From NCBI GenBank assembly GCA_964058845.1, contig CAXKVR010000377.1, forward strand, positions 1-46,847: 46,847 nucleotides of DNA, given 5' to 3'. The DNA comes from Carex sylvatica. Lineage: Eukaryota; Streptophyta; Magnoliopsida; Poales; Cyperaceae. Below the pieces are notes generated by a model. It ran no database searches. It was given only the letters and a program-made list of their open reading frames with translations, and was not told the origin of the DNA. Shown piece after piece: positions 1 through 11,299 of this stretch (the first letter of the stretch is position 1; each line of letters opens with the position of its first letter). The translations under genes and the position numbers were made by a program.

Positions 1-77
1 TACGATTGACACAGACTCACAGTCCAATCAATAACATAGTCCGGGAATAATCCCCCTCCAGGCCTAATTAATCAGCT

Positions 78-228
78 GTGTTAACTCAAATTTTGGGTTT
101 ATATCCGGGCTGTCGATCTGCTTTAGAACGAATATTAAAAAGCTCAGTACATTCTACACCTTGGACCGGATTGAACCGGATTCTTATCGGACAGTCCGGA
201 TCTAAAATCAAAATTTAAGTTACATTGG
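78..228. repeat. Small imperfect inverted repeat upstream of the F-box gene
   Basis: The left side (around 78-115, with TTAACTCAAATTTTG and then a CCGGGCTGTC-type motif) is the imperfect reverse complement of the right side (around 185-228, with GGACAGTCCGG and then CAAAATTTAAGTTACA). The same terminal layout recurs in the 202-bp element at 38626-38827, so this is probably a relative of that MITE. No clear target duplication was found, so the ends are approximate. It lies about 265 bp before the F-box start codon and so could overlap the promoter. Confidence 0.45.
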
Positions 229-493
229 AGGGTCAGATAGCGCGGGGGCCATTATTATTTGTGCTTAGATATTCGTGCAGCAGATATTTGAACAGTTAGG
301 ATTTTCCGAAAAAACACTCAAAATATGAGATATCTCAGAGGATGCGAATCCCCTCAAGACCTCATCATTCTTTCTGAGCTTCCTCGCCCTTAATCTGCTC
401 TCCCCTCTGACTTCGTCATCCACCTCGAGCTATATTCCATATCCGGCGACCGAGCAAAATAAGGGGTCTAGAAACTTTGAATTTGTCACAGAC

Positions 494-1564
494 ATGGAGG
501 ATCCACCGTGCACCCGTCTTTTCCCAGATCTGCCCGACGAAATCTCAGTCCAAATCATCGCCAGGATCCCGCGGTCCCACCATCGGAGCCTCTGCCACGT
601 GTCGAAATCCTGGCGCTCTTTCATTCTCTCCCGCCTCCTCTTCACCCTCCGATCCTCCGTCACGCACTCAACCGAATCCACAATTCTCCTCAACATCCGC
701 ACCCATACCAATCAATCCCCGTGGTTGGTTCTCAATCAGGGCCGCTCCCACCCCGACTACCTTCCCTCTCCGCCTCTTTCAACCGTCGGTTCTGCCTGTG
801 CCACGGTGGGCCCTTTCGTTTTCGTCATCGGTGGGTCCCTATCAAGCGTCCCTTCTAAAGTTGTTCAAATTCTCGACCTGCGGATTGGCGGTCAGTGGTT
901 ACTCGGACCACGCATGTCAACTGCTCGAGAATTTGCTGCAGCCAGTTTTTTAAATGGCCGTCTATATGCAATTGGTGGCTGCCTTCCTTCATCAGAGGGC
1001 TGGGCTGAGTCCTTTAACCCGTTCGATAAAAACCCTCAGTGGGTCCCTATTGACAGTCCAGTGCTCGTGCGTGAGAAGTGGATGCATGGGTGTGTGGTGC
1101 TGTCGGGTCAGGTTCTGGCCATGGCTGATCGGGGTGGAGTGGCATATGACCCGGGCCAGGACACTGGTTCGTGTTCATGGGGTCCGGTGCCAAAAAGACT
1201 GGATCTTGGGTGGAAAGGAAGGGCTGTCGTTGTGAATGGTATTTTGTATACATATGACTACATGGGTAAGATCAAAGGGTACGATCCGGTGATGGATAAG
1301 TGGAGGCCTGTCATGGGGGTCGACAAGCATATCCCGAAGTTTCTCTCGGGGGCAACACTGGCAAATCTGCATGGGGTTTTATGTGTTATTTGGGAGCAGA
1401 GAAATGGAGGGAAGCAAAAGGAAATGATGGTGGATTGGGCAGGGATTAGTGTTACTGATTTGCGCAATGAAGGATTGCATGGATCAATCCTGTGGCGGGA
1501 AACTGTGGCCCTTGGGATGCCTTATGGCTCATCCATAGCGCATTGTGTTGTGGCAGAGTTCTGA
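494..1564 (+). CDS. F-box/kelch-repeat protein (SKIP6-like), single exon
   Basis: A 356-residue intronless gene. Residues about 8-53 form an F-box (LPDEI start, then the CHVSKSWRS segment), the domain that docks on SKP1 in SCF ubiquitin ligases. The rest reads as degenerate kelch blades, with double-glycine strands near residues 113-114 (VFVIGG) and 161-162 (LYAIGG), followed by spaced W/Y positions; this region would form a substrate-binding propeller. The order F-box then kelch at about 350 residues fits the plant SKIP6/F-box-kelch family. The ATG at 494 is chosen because it sits just before the F-box and heads the longest frame. Overlapping open frames on both strands are shadows. The 3' region is AT-rich, with an AATAAA-type string at 2025-2030. 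The substrate cannot be told from sequence. Confidence 0.9.
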   Translation: MEDPPCTRLFPDLPDEISVQIIARIPRSHHRSLCHVSKSWRSFILSRLLFTLRSSVTHSTESTILLNIRTHTNQSPWLVLNQGRSHPDYLPSPPLSTVGSACATVGPFVFVIGGSLSSVPSKVVQILDLRIGGQWLLGPRMSTAREFAAASFLNGRLYAIGGCLPSSEGWAESFNPFDKNPQWVPIDSPVLVREKWMHGCVVLSGQVLAMADRGGVAYDPGQDTGSCSWGPVPKRLDLGWKGRAVVVNGILYTYDYMGKIKGYDPVMDKWRPVMGVDKHIPKFLSGATLANLHGVLCVIWEQRNGGKQKEMMVDWAGISVTDLRNEGLHGSILWRETVALGMPYGSSIAHCVVAEF

Positions 1565-3579
1565 TTTTCTGAGTATTAGAGGTAATTATTTCTTCAAATT
1601 TAGAAGTTCACTAAATTGATGATTGTAGCTGTTCAGCATAGTCTTGGTCACTTGTCTATGTACTTCGATTATTGTTGAAAAAATGTGTATCAAACATCAG
1701 TGATGCACTGTAAAATTTGAAATGTGACGTGTCATTTAGCGTGATGTGCTTGAGGTTTCAGTGTTTGTATAACTGCAGAAGACATGTTTGTATGCTAAAT
1801 ATTACGAATAGACTATTTAATTTCATCTCAATCATCTCTAGCTTGTGCATTATCTCTGCATTACAATCTATGGTTATTGAATTGTGCATGAATTCTCAGC
1901 TAGACTAACAAAACTGGAACATAACTATACTAACTGCTTCCTTCCCGGATACTATGATAGTATGCTAGAATTACAGCACTGCCATCTCAGCTAATCAAAT
2001 CTGGTTTTCAGAAAACAAAAAGGTAATAAATAAATAAAGGCAACTTGTAAGAAATGTTACAGCACTTTTCATAACTTGATCGTTATCAAATGCATCACTA
2101 CCAAGAATGATGTATTGATAAGAAATAAAGAAAACTGTTTTTTTTTTTAAAAATAGGAAAAAAAAACAAGCAGAATCAGTAACAAAATTTGCTCGACAAT
2201 TGAATTAGTGTACATAAACCCATCTGCACATATAATTACCTTTATACAAGACTTTATTTAAACTAGTTAAGTGTCCGTGCGTTGCAACGAAAATTGAAAT
2301 ATTGTTATGATTGTTTTATTTAGATGTGATTAATTTTATTTTATTTTTCATTATGTATTAGTCAATAATAAAAGAAAACAATAGATTTAAAGTTTGATAA
2401 TATATTATTTGTCTTTATTGTAAGCAATTAATTTTAGTGAAAATAATTAATTGTAAATAACTCTAAAATAAATATCAAATCTTTCTTACTGCATTGATGA
2501 TGTATTAGTTAATAATGAGAGCAAACAAGAAGTGTTTGGTTCTAAAAATATGCAAAAAAAATTGATTACACATTTTTAAACTAATTATGATAATTTTTGT
2601 AGTAGTAGAAAGAGTATTGAAATTAATTATAAAATACAAGAAATTGCTGAAAATGGAGGCAACTGATTGACTCAGCTAATGGAGAAGAAATGGACAACCA
2701 AATAATACAAAAAGAGGCTGCGGAGAAGAAATCAAGACGCACAGAAAAAAAGGAGTCTCAAATGAAAAAATTTCTATGTAGATCTTCATGTGGCGAGTAT
2801 ATGGTAACTAAATTTCGACTTCTATATATTTGACAATATGAAACAAATACATAAAATCAAAAAATTTAATTAAAGGCTGAGATTGAAATATGCTTTTGAT
2901 GAGTGGCTGAGATATATTCAATGAAGAACTAAGAGGATGAATAGAGCTTTGGATTCTAAATTTTTCAATACTCTATTATAGTGATCCTGATCCTGATTTG
3001 CAAAAGAACCTGAGTCTTTGATATATAGATGGGCCTATCCGCCTATGTTTCCTTATTGGGCACTAATTCAATAAATATCCCCTGAAAATTGAATCAATGT
3101 ATATCACAGTTGCATGGTTTCTCTACCGTCCACTTTTAACGGACAGTCCGGATGATTTATTCGAAAGCTAAGAGCTTGGCTTCCCCTCAAATGCAACTGA
3201 CGCTTTAGATCAGATCATCCGTTCACTTTAGACCAGTCGGTGGGGATTAGGATGAATAGCAGCAGATTGTACTTAGGTTATGAAGGCCTTCGCTTCCTAC
3301 TATCGTCAGGCCCATTGGTAGCCATGGTAGACCGCTCATAATAAGTTGATGAAGCCCACTAGGCTACAGTTGTAACCATGAAGGTTAGTACCAATGTTTT
3401 ATTCAGATCTTTTTTGTTTAAAATGTAACATTTGTGAGTTTGAGCCCAATTGGGGATTGCATTTATATACTGAAAAAATAAATCCACTTAGTACCAAATT
3501 AGACACATTTTCTGCTTAGTGCATCTTAGCAGTCGTTGATCGTTACTAAGTTCATTATTGAATCATACATTTTGTTAAT
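1565..3579. other. 3' flank of the F-box gene and AT-rich spacer
   Basis: No gene seen. The first few hundred bases are the likely 3' UTR and terminator. At about 2263-2290 a GC-richer string (GTGTCCGTGCGTTGCAACG) opens a long AT-rich tract; such strings are often edges of dispersed plant repeats, but no partner end was found. Near 3140 a GGACAGTCCGG motif recurs, as it does in the small inverted repeat upstream of the F-box gene. Confidence 0.4.
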
Positions 3580-4316
3580 GGGAGGTGTTATTTTAAGTGC
3601 AATAATTTTAATAATGAGAGCTAAGAAATTTTTTGTTATACTAATATCTAATTTTCTCTTTTCTTTTAATACTATATCTGAGTATGTAATCAATGGATAA
3701 CTAAAAAAAGAAAATTATACAAATCTCAATATCTTTCATCTCTTTTGTACTTACAGAATGAAAACTGATCCTTCCTAGTCAGTATATCTCTCATGTCATT
3801 TACATCATTCACATATCCAATTATATTGTTTGACTCATGATACTACTATGTTTTTTTATTTATTGGTAAAGTAGAAGAGCATATGTATCAGAACATATCA
3901 ATTATAATCATTGATTTTATATATGAAATGAAATATAATGGCATTTGAGTTGCAAAAAAAATGGAAACCAATCAAATTAAAATTTCACTTTAATTAATGA
4001 TCTCATTATAAATATTTATAAACTTGATAATACATCTCGTTTAATGATATGAAAAGTATTTATAAACTTTATATGTAGTTAATTTGAAATTATATATGAA
4101 TCACGAACTTTATATGAGATTCATATATGAAAAGTATTATAATTTCATACAAAAAGATGAAAGATATTTGAGATTTGTATAAAAAAAAGTATTAATTATT
4201 TATTGATTACGTATCCATACATAGTATTATGAGAGAAGGACAAAGTGAATATTAGCATAAGAAATATTCGCTCAATTCTCATTGTGAAAATTATTGTTCT
4301 TAAAATAGCACCTCCC
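3580..4316. mobile_element. Non-autonomous TIR element, 737 bp
   Basis: The left end GGGAGGTGTTATTTTAAG and its following ~170 bases (AATAATTTT, AATGAGAGCT, ACTAATAT) match the reverse complement of the right end, which closes with CTTAAAATAGCACCTCCC. The flanks TTTGTTAAT and ATGATTAAT agree at only 6 of 9 positions, so the target duplication is weak or decayed. No transposase frame is present; the 65-residue frame inside the right arm is chance. The superfamily is unproven. Confidence 0.65.
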
Positions 4317-6453
4317 ATGATTAATTATTTGGCAAAATTGTCTTTAGTTATGTTGTTGTTTTCTCAAGCTCGCACCATTAATTGGTGCGCTCTATTAGTT
4401 ATTTGTTTATATGTTAAGCTAGTAAATTTCAATTTCATTTAATTAGTTCTATCAGTCGAAAAATAATGAAAATAAACGCATTAAAATAACTTATGAAACT
4501 TTTCTTTTATTTGGCACTGGACTATATACTAAATTATTTTGAAAATTAATAAGATTTGCAATTAAACGCATTGCTCATAAAATAAGTTAATTTTAATAAT
4601 TTGAATTCATTTTTTGAAATTAATTTGATAAATTTTAAATTTTAGAGTTTAGCGTATCATGTAGTTTAGTGAACTTAAAAATATATATTAACTTCATTCA
4701 AAAGTTCCACGATATAAATGTAAATGTACTACGAAGTAATTTGGATCTATGCTAAAAATTGCTTTGTGCGGTAAGTGATAAAAAATCGTGACAATGCTGT
4801 ATAAGTTGTAGCTTTTCGACGAGAGAAGAAAAGATGCGAACATCATTGAGAGAATACAGTAGACAAAGCGTTCACAAATTCCGTACTTCCTAAATCAATA
4901 AATTATCTCCCTTTAATTAGAAATATTATACAAAGTTCCATTTCAATTTTTGCTCTTGTTGTTCAATGCATATTAAACACAGAAAGTCAGAAACAAATTA
5001 ATATGACATGATCAAAATAGAAAGTATCCCATAAAATCTGGATGTACGTTTCTTATTTCTTGGTTATTTAATTAGTCGATGATTAAGATTCAAATTCAAT
5101 TTAGCAAAAACAAACTTGTTTGTTGGATGTTGATTGATTTTTAAATACAATGGCGCCTACCATAGTTGATGGCTGGCCGATACATGACACCACGTCTACC
5201 GATCTGCTTCTCAAATCTTGTTAATATTCACGATTATTAATACGGAAGAGAAAACGACGGAAACGATAAACATTTATAAAACAATTACTTTAAAAAGAAA
5301 TATTTCTAAATTAGTAATTACTCTACATCCAAATCAATACAAATGCTGTAGTAAAAATAACATAGATACGTGTGAAAAAAATAGAAACAACAAAATATTC
5401 TTGTTAACTATCGTATTATTTTTATGTGAGAGAAACGCAAGCTTTCTGCTAGAAGAAAAAAACACAAATGTGAAAAATTCCATGCCCCTTGATCCGTGTG
5501 GAGTAAAAAATTAAGTAAAACTTTTACCCCCACTCTTAAATTACTAAATGAGAATTAAAAGTAAGAGTAAGATGAAATAAGAGATAAATAATCTGAAATA
5601 AGTTTATTTATTTAAGCAAATTAATTTACTTCACGTTTATTCTATGTGTAGGATTTTCGGTCATAGAAAGAAATTCATTTTTTAACATTACTCCTCCGCG
5701 AATTAATTTAAATCCCAACTTAAACCATCAAATGAGATGTAAAACATGAAGAATCAAATGAGATGTAAAATATGAAGAATCAGTTAAAGTAAGTAATTTA
5801 ATCATTATAACTTTACTCTAGAATCAAACATCACTTTTAATCGAGGTTCTAAATAGCATGCTATAGTGCTGGTATAGCATCTTCGGATCATAAAAGCTAT
5901 GACGATATTCACGCTATAATATGTTATTCCGCACTATAGCAATATTATATGGACATAAACTTCTTCTTTTTTTAACTGTTCCACTATAACTATAACGCAT
6001 TAATATATTTAAATCTTTGCTTTTAATAATTGCCTGCTACGAGCTCCACACATTAAGTTTTTAATTCATCCGGTGCATATAATTTGGGAGAGCTGTTTTG
6101 ACTCGATAATTTCCATTAATAAACTAAAGACTGCTCTGACAAAATTCTTCAACCCTGATCTACGCTCCTATCAATTAATTGCATCTTTTTTTCTTGGTGT
6201 GCTGGAATCTTCCGAATATGTGTTAATTATTAGCAGTACCAAAAGGGCCAAAACGCCAATAACTAGTGACATGACTTTATCTTATTATATATGATCATCT
6301 GACAGTAAAAAAAAAAAATATATAAATTGCAATTACATACCGACACAACAAATACTAAATTTACAGTTGTAAGCATAAAAAAAATGCAATCTTCTAACAC
6401 AAGGACCATTATCAGTTACTATATGTATTCTTCAATGTTAACTCTTCGTCTAA
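4317..6453. other. AT-rich spacer with repeat debris
   Basis: No gene can be supported. Short open frames here are AT-rich chance frames. At about 5846-5945 there is a cluster of TAGC/GCTATAGC-type words after TTCTAAATAGC, the same signature seen at 9568-9590 and 34750-34890. A 24-base near-duplicate (AATGAGATGTAAAA unit) lies at about 5732-5780. Confidence 0.4.
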
Positions 6454-6462
6454 TTTCAAATA

Positions 6463-6856
6463 GAGGAGAGTTCAAATGCCTCTATTTTTTAAAACTTTAA
6501 TAACTCAAAATTTTAAATTTAAAAATTAAAATAAAACAGTTAGATGTGATCTATGTTATTTTTTTTATGTGCTCATAGAAAATTATTGCATTTCAATTTT
6601 ATTTTTATTTGAATCAATAAGTTAAAAAATAAACGTCTAGAAATTATCCACATTAGTACGCTTTTTACAAGCTTTTGATGACAACTAAAATAAAATTAAA
6701 ATATCATAATTTTTTACATATGCATAGATAAAATGATTTAGATCATATCCAACGATTTTATTTTGACTTTTAAGCTTTAAATTTTGAATTATTAAATTTT
6801 TTTTAAAATGAAGACATGGTGGAGGCATAAAATATGGAGCTATTTGAACTCTCCTC
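6463..6856. mobile_element. MITE, 394 bp, 9-bp target duplication (1 mismatch)
   Basis: The termini are GAGGAGAGTTCAAAT on the left and ATTTGAACTCTCCTC on the right, perfect inverted complements over 15 bases, with weaker complementarity running inward over most of the element. The flanking 9-mers are TTTCAAATA (6454-6462) and TTTGAAATA (6857-6865). A 9-bp duplication and long terminal repeats are the Mutator-type signature. No coding capacity. Confidence 0.78.
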
Positions 6857-6865
6857 TTTGAAATA

Positions 6866-8000
6866 GCAACAATAAGGAAAATATCCCATGCATCTTTATG
6901 GCTGTACATCAATGACTTTAATTTTCATTAATTATGTATTTCGGTCTATTTTTGTTTGAATATATTTACTTGGCATAAGAAATTTAGAACTAAATTTCAC
7001 TGTCTATTTTAATATGACCATATAGTATATTTTTATGTAATTTAATAATAGATTTTTATTTTGTCTCTAAAAATCAAGATCAATAATAAAATAATATAAG
7101 AGATGAAAGATTTAGATTAGTTTCAATCAAAAAAAGAATTCACATAAAAAACATGTTTATTTTAATGAACCAAATCTGTGAGGAGATGCAAATAAAATAA
7201 TTATGGAAGAAATAAATTGTGAATAGCCAACCAATAAAATACATATATTAATGACTATGTTTTATTTGTTTTATTTCTATTGCTAAAACTCCCCCCCCCC
7301 CCCCCCCCCCCCCTGAAACTTTCATTTTCAAAGAACAGAAAACAATAAATTAAAAAAATCATTCCATCAAACAACTCTTTTATTTTGTAATATTTTATTT
7401 TAGTATGAAGTTTATTTTTAATTAATAAAGTTTTTAGTGTCAGTACAAATTATGATAATATATTTTGAATGGAGTTTGTACTGCAATATAAACTTTTCTT
7501 TTTGTCTGAAGCACAATAGAAAATTTGTGATGCAAGAAATGAAGTATTCAATATTATAAATTCCACTAAGTTGACGAAAGCCAGTAAAAAGAAGACTTAT
7601 TTTTCTCTATATGTGATTTTGAAATTTGAAAATGAAATATCCGAATTCCGAAATATGATTTTATTAGATGTTTCATTTTTGAAAATAATATAAATAATCA
7701 AGGACCATTAATATAAAGAAAGTGCATTATAGAAAAGATATGACATCTAGAGAAAATTGAAGGACCGGCAAATTTCTCTATAAAAGTAAAAAAATTGAAA
7801 TTGTTGTGTTAATAAAAAAATTTATTGTGTTAATTATTGTATGATTGGAATGGAAACTTTCTATTTACTTTAGTATGATGAAGATCATTAGAATTTGCTG
7901 AGAATCTGACTTTCTATTGAGGGCACATAACTTTTTTTTCATAGTTACACCGCTTTTGCCCATAGTTAATACTTTCCAAATTGTTTTGTTAAAGTTAATT
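6866..8000. other. AT-rich spacer with poly-C tract
   Basis: No gene seen. The one striking feature is a run of 23 C at 7291-7313 in otherwise very AT-rich DNA. The rest is low-complexity A/T sequence without recognisable element ends. Confidence 0.5.
7291..7313 (+). repeat. Homopolymer C tract (23 C)
   Basis: An uninterrupted run of 23 cytosines directly visible between CTAAAACT and TGAAACTT. Homopolymers this long are prone to length error in sequencing and could form G-rich quadruplex-like structure on the other strand. Confidence 0.9.
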
Positions 8001-8323
8001 ATTTTGTATAAAGGAAATTGTTTAATGAGAACAATACAATAGATGAGAAGCTGTTTAAAAGGAGTACCTGCGTCTTTTAAAAGAAATTACTATATATTGA
8101 CAAATGTATATACTTTTATAGAGCATTCACTCACGTGATGTTAAATGCAAGAGAAAATTAGTTATTTGTCACTCCAAAATTTTAATATTTTAAAATTTTC
8201 ACTTCGAAATTAGAAATCATTCTAATGCCACTCTAAACTTAGTTAATTTTAATTTTACTACTCTAAATAATTAATGACTAAAATACCCTCTCATCTCTTT
8301 TCCCTCTATCTTTCTTTGAATTT

Positions 8324-8745
8324 TTACTGGCATTGAGACCAGCAGTCTTTCTGATTCTGATAGCACGATCTGCTTTTATGTCCCGCGCAGCAGTAACATA
8401 CATGGAGGTTAGTTACATCGCCACATGCATCACGAATGCAAAGCTCCGGGTTGAAAATCTTACTCCGGTTTTTCTCTCCCTTTGTCGGTGTCCCCTGACC
8501 TATGGACTCATAACAAATAGGGGGAAAAAAACATGAGCTTATACATCATACATCAGTTGAAGCATTGAGATACAAGAGAAGATTTTTTTTGTTACTTCTA
8601 TATATGTTATATTGGTTTTAGATTATTTCTACAATGAAGGTCGAGTAGCAATTACTACAAAAGATATTACCTTGTGTCATACAAAAGATATTACAGAGGA
8701 GAAGAAATGCAATGGACCAATGGCAATGCTCAGCTTGGTGTTCAT
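8324..8745 (-). pseudogene. Captured gene for a small eight-cysteine secreted peptide (ESF1/MEG-like), probably broken
   Basis: Read on the minus strand. Proposed exon 1 is 8745-8671: an ATG with a hydrophobic, signal-peptide-like stretch of 22 codons, then an in-frame TGA at 8679-8677, then a CAAG/GTAATATC donor. Proposed exon 2 is 8494-8324, after a GTCAG acceptor. It encodes 56 residues ending just outside the TIR, with eight cysteines at exon positions 19, 24, 33, 35, 36, 44, 51 and 55, including a CYCC cluster and a late C-x6-C-x3-C. That spacing resembles plant EMBRYO SURROUNDING FACTOR 1 / MEG cysteine-rich peptides, which are secreted signals in seed development; this family call is from pattern only. 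A 24-base duplication (GTAATATCTTTTGTA unit) spans the exon 1 donor; using the first copy as donor would avoid the TGA. A TATAAAAA lies at 8815-8808, 63 bp upstream, so a promoter may have been captured too. It could be a dead fragment. Confidence 0.5.
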
Positions 8746-8807
8746 CTTGATTATATCTCAGAATTTACTAATATTTGACGTTTTCAGAAGTTATTTTGAA
8801 TCACTGC

Positions 8808-8815
8808 TTTTTATA
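8808..8815 (-). promoter_or_regulatory. Candidate TATA box of the captured peptide gene
   Basis: TATAAAAA on the minus strand about 63 bp before the proposed ATG at 8745. In AT-rich DNA a match is easily due to chance; it gains weight only from its position relative to the peptide frame. Confidence 0.3.
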
Positions 8816-9261
8816 CTGATAGCAACTGCTTATATTAGGAATATCCTCAAAAACAGAAACAGAGGTGGCCAGGTAGAGTTCTTATTCTGTACAACGATTT
8901 TAACAGTAAGTTCGTATTGTCAGTTTTCTTAACAAATCTCAAATGGATGTAACTAGCTATCGTCTGATCTGTAGATAAGAATTGGATCAGCTGGGGATAA
9001 AAAATTCATCAACAATCAAACAAAGAAAGATAGAGGGAAAAGAGAGGAGAGGGTATTTTAGTCATTAATTATTTGGAGTTGCAAAATTAAAAATTAACTA
9101 TGTTTAGAGTGACATTAGAATAATTTCTAATGTCTGAATAATATTTTTCAAATTTTAAAGTTTTAGAGTGACAAATAATCAATTTTCTCTAAATGTAAGA
9201 TTTAATAAAAAGTAATAAAGTACATAAGAGAATTGGGTTTTCAAATTTATTATTCATGTCA

Positions 9262-9393
9262 TATCTGATTTTTTTTATTTATATTCAAAAAATATTCAAA
9301 TTCCGACAGTATTTTTAAAACTATCCAAACTGAATTTTTTTTTTTTCCAGTTTCAACATTAATAACCGAATTTTTTTTTTATAAACTCATTTA

Positions 9394-9434
<41 letters not shown>

Positions 9435-10640
9435 TTATATATACATATATACATGTATTATATTATATATACATATATAACCTCTATTTTTTTTTAGAGA
9501 TCTTAATATTTTGATTTAAATAATTTTGTGAAGAAAAAAAAATTAGGTATGCCAAAAATAAGATTCTAAATAGCGCGCTATAGCGGCACAATAGTGATAC
9601 AAAGCACTCTAGACAGACCTTTGGTATGGTACCAAGTCCAAACTTAGCAGCCAAGCACTAAGCATATAGTGCAATGCACTAACAATATTAAATTTGACCT
9701 CTTCAGATAAATCAGCAAGTCTGGACTGATACAGGGATCCAAATTATAAAAGTGATTATACCAGTATGTAGAGCATTAAAAAATACACATAATTGACGCA
9801 AATTTCAATTTATTTGAATTTTTTTACAATTAGTTATGAATTTTTAAAGTGTTGTTTTTGAAAAAACTTTAAACATCCATAACTTCGGCTAGAAAAGTCG
9901 GATTTGAGCGTACGACCACTTTCGGAACGGGGGAGATAAGACAGATCCGAATATCACCCGGTCACCCTCGAGTATTTAAAGCATTAGAATTAAAAAAAAA
10001 ACATCGTTTATTGCCTAAAAAATGCAGTTTAAATTTTCGTTCAACGGTAGATACAACGATTGGTATTTTGTTTAGTCAAAGGCCTAAGAGATTATTCATA
10101 TAATTATTGTAAAATGTATTTACTATTTATTGTGTTTGTTTGTCTATCTTTGAGCAAATGATATATGTCAACAATAATCAAATAATCCAATAATCTCCGA
10201 GCAAACGGTAGGCATACAACGATCGGTATTTTGTTTATAAACGCCGTTTGGATTTTTTTTTTTTTTTATAATATATGTATATATTATATAATACATGTAT
10301 ATATAATATATGTATATATTATATAATACATGTATATATAATATATGTATATGTATAGTAAATGAGTTTATTAAAAAAAAAATTTGAAAAATTCCATTTT
10401 TGGAAAAAGAATTTCTGGTTAGGTACCAAAAATTGAGAAAAAAAAATTTCGGAATTGGGAACCGAAAATATTTTTTTCGGTTTTGGGATTGAGTTTCTGA
10501 AAAAAAAAATCCGGTTATTGATGTTGAAACCGATTTGTTTTTTTTCATTTTGGATAGTTTTGAAAATATTGTTGGGGTTTGAATATTTTTTAAAATTTTA
10601 TTTATTTTTTGGATATAAATAAAAAAAATCGGCATATCAT
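9262..10640. repeat. Inner foldback with TATACA microsatellites
   Basis: The left arm (about 9262-9400: CAAACTG..CCAGTTTCAACATTAATAACCG, then ATAAACTCATTTACTATACA) is the imperfect reverse complement of the right arm (about 10355-10640: TGTATAGTAAATGAGTTTAT, then CCGGTTATTGATGTTGAAACC, then GATAGTTTTGAAAATATT). TA/TACATA repeats lie at 9397-9475 and 10266-10355, on the inner side of each arm. A direct repeat (CAACGGTAGATACAACGATTGG and a variant) occurs at about 10043 and 10204. The 155-residue open frame on the minus strand is low-complexity and is not a gene. Confidence 0.6.
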
Positions 10641-10654
10641 CTGTACTCTTAATT

Positions 10655-11060
10655 GTCTGATTATGTTTATCTCATTGTTCAATCTGATCAGATAACTTAT
10701 ATTTTTACAGGTCATCTTCTTATTTAAATAAAAAGTTTTGATGTGTTTAAAGGATAAAATAATCATGTAAAATATATTTATCTCATCATTCAATCTGATC
10801 GGATAACTTATATTTTTACAGGCTCATCTTCTTATTTAAATAAAAAGCTTTGATGTGTTTAAAGGAGAAAATAAGGATGTAAATATATTGATTGTGTTTA
10901 TCTCATCATTCAATCTGACCGGATAACTTATATTTTTACATGATCATCTTCTTATTTATATAATTTTTTTATGTGTTTAATTAAAGAAGAAAATAAGCAT
11001 GTAAAATATAAGTAATTCGATTAGACTGAATGATGAGAAAACACAATCGGATGATTAAGA
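10655..11060. repeat. Three tandem ~115-bp repeats plus an inverted copy
   Basis: The unit TTTATCTCAT..TTCAATCTGA..GGATAACTTATATTTTTACA..CATCTTCTTATTTA recurs at periods of 111 and 120 bp (landmark AATCTGA at 10681, 10792 and 10912). A reverse-complement end (GACTGAATGATGAGAAAACACAATCGG) lies at about 11025-11051. This suggests a MITE-like unit with an internally amplified segment. Confidence 0.65.
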
Positions 11061-11299
11061 ACACGGATGACATAACATGAATAATAATTTTGAAAACTCA
11101 ATTATCTTATGTACATTATTTGATATTACTTTGTTACTTTTCAATATTACATTTATTCAGCATATGTGAGTGATTGCTCTGTAAAAATATTTATATTTGT
11201 CAATAGTAATTTCCATAAATAGATGAAGGTCCTCGATTTAAGCAGCTTGCCATCTATTTTATTGTTGTCATTAAATAATTTCCATAAATAGACTAATTA

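Larger units (their letters stand above)
8151..9189. mobile_element. Pack-MULE-like element, 1,039 bp, 9-bp target duplication (1 mismatch)
   Basis: Terminal inverted repeats of about 167-172 bp (8151-8317 and ~9018-9189) begin GAGAAAATTAG and GAGAAAATTGA and share long blocks such as TTATTTGTCACTC, AATTAATGACTAAAATACC and TTTTCCCTCTATC. The flanks are TAAATGCAA (8142-8150) and TAAATGTAA (9190-9198), a 9-bp duplication with one difference. The ~700 bp between the repeats is unrelated to them, less AT-rich, and contains a gene-like unit on the minus strand. Long TIRs, 9-bp duplication and foreign cargo are the definition of a Pack-MULE. Confidence 0.82.

Noticed and set aside
430..1467. Open frames on both strands overlapping the F-box gene, up to 158 codons
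   Set aside because: They lack domains, overlap a clearly coding frame with F-box and kelch motifs, and are explained by its base composition.
8612..8932. 106-codon plus-strand frame with a hydrophobic start inside the Pack-MULE
   Set aside because: The minus strand offers a better explanation (cysteine-rich exon, splice sites, TATA box). The plus frame has no recognisable family, though it was a real rival.
10168..10635. 155-codon minus-strand open frame
   Set aside because: It is built from TA microsatellite and A-runs (repeated YI/IYI and K runs) within an inverted repeat; no domain and no splice context.
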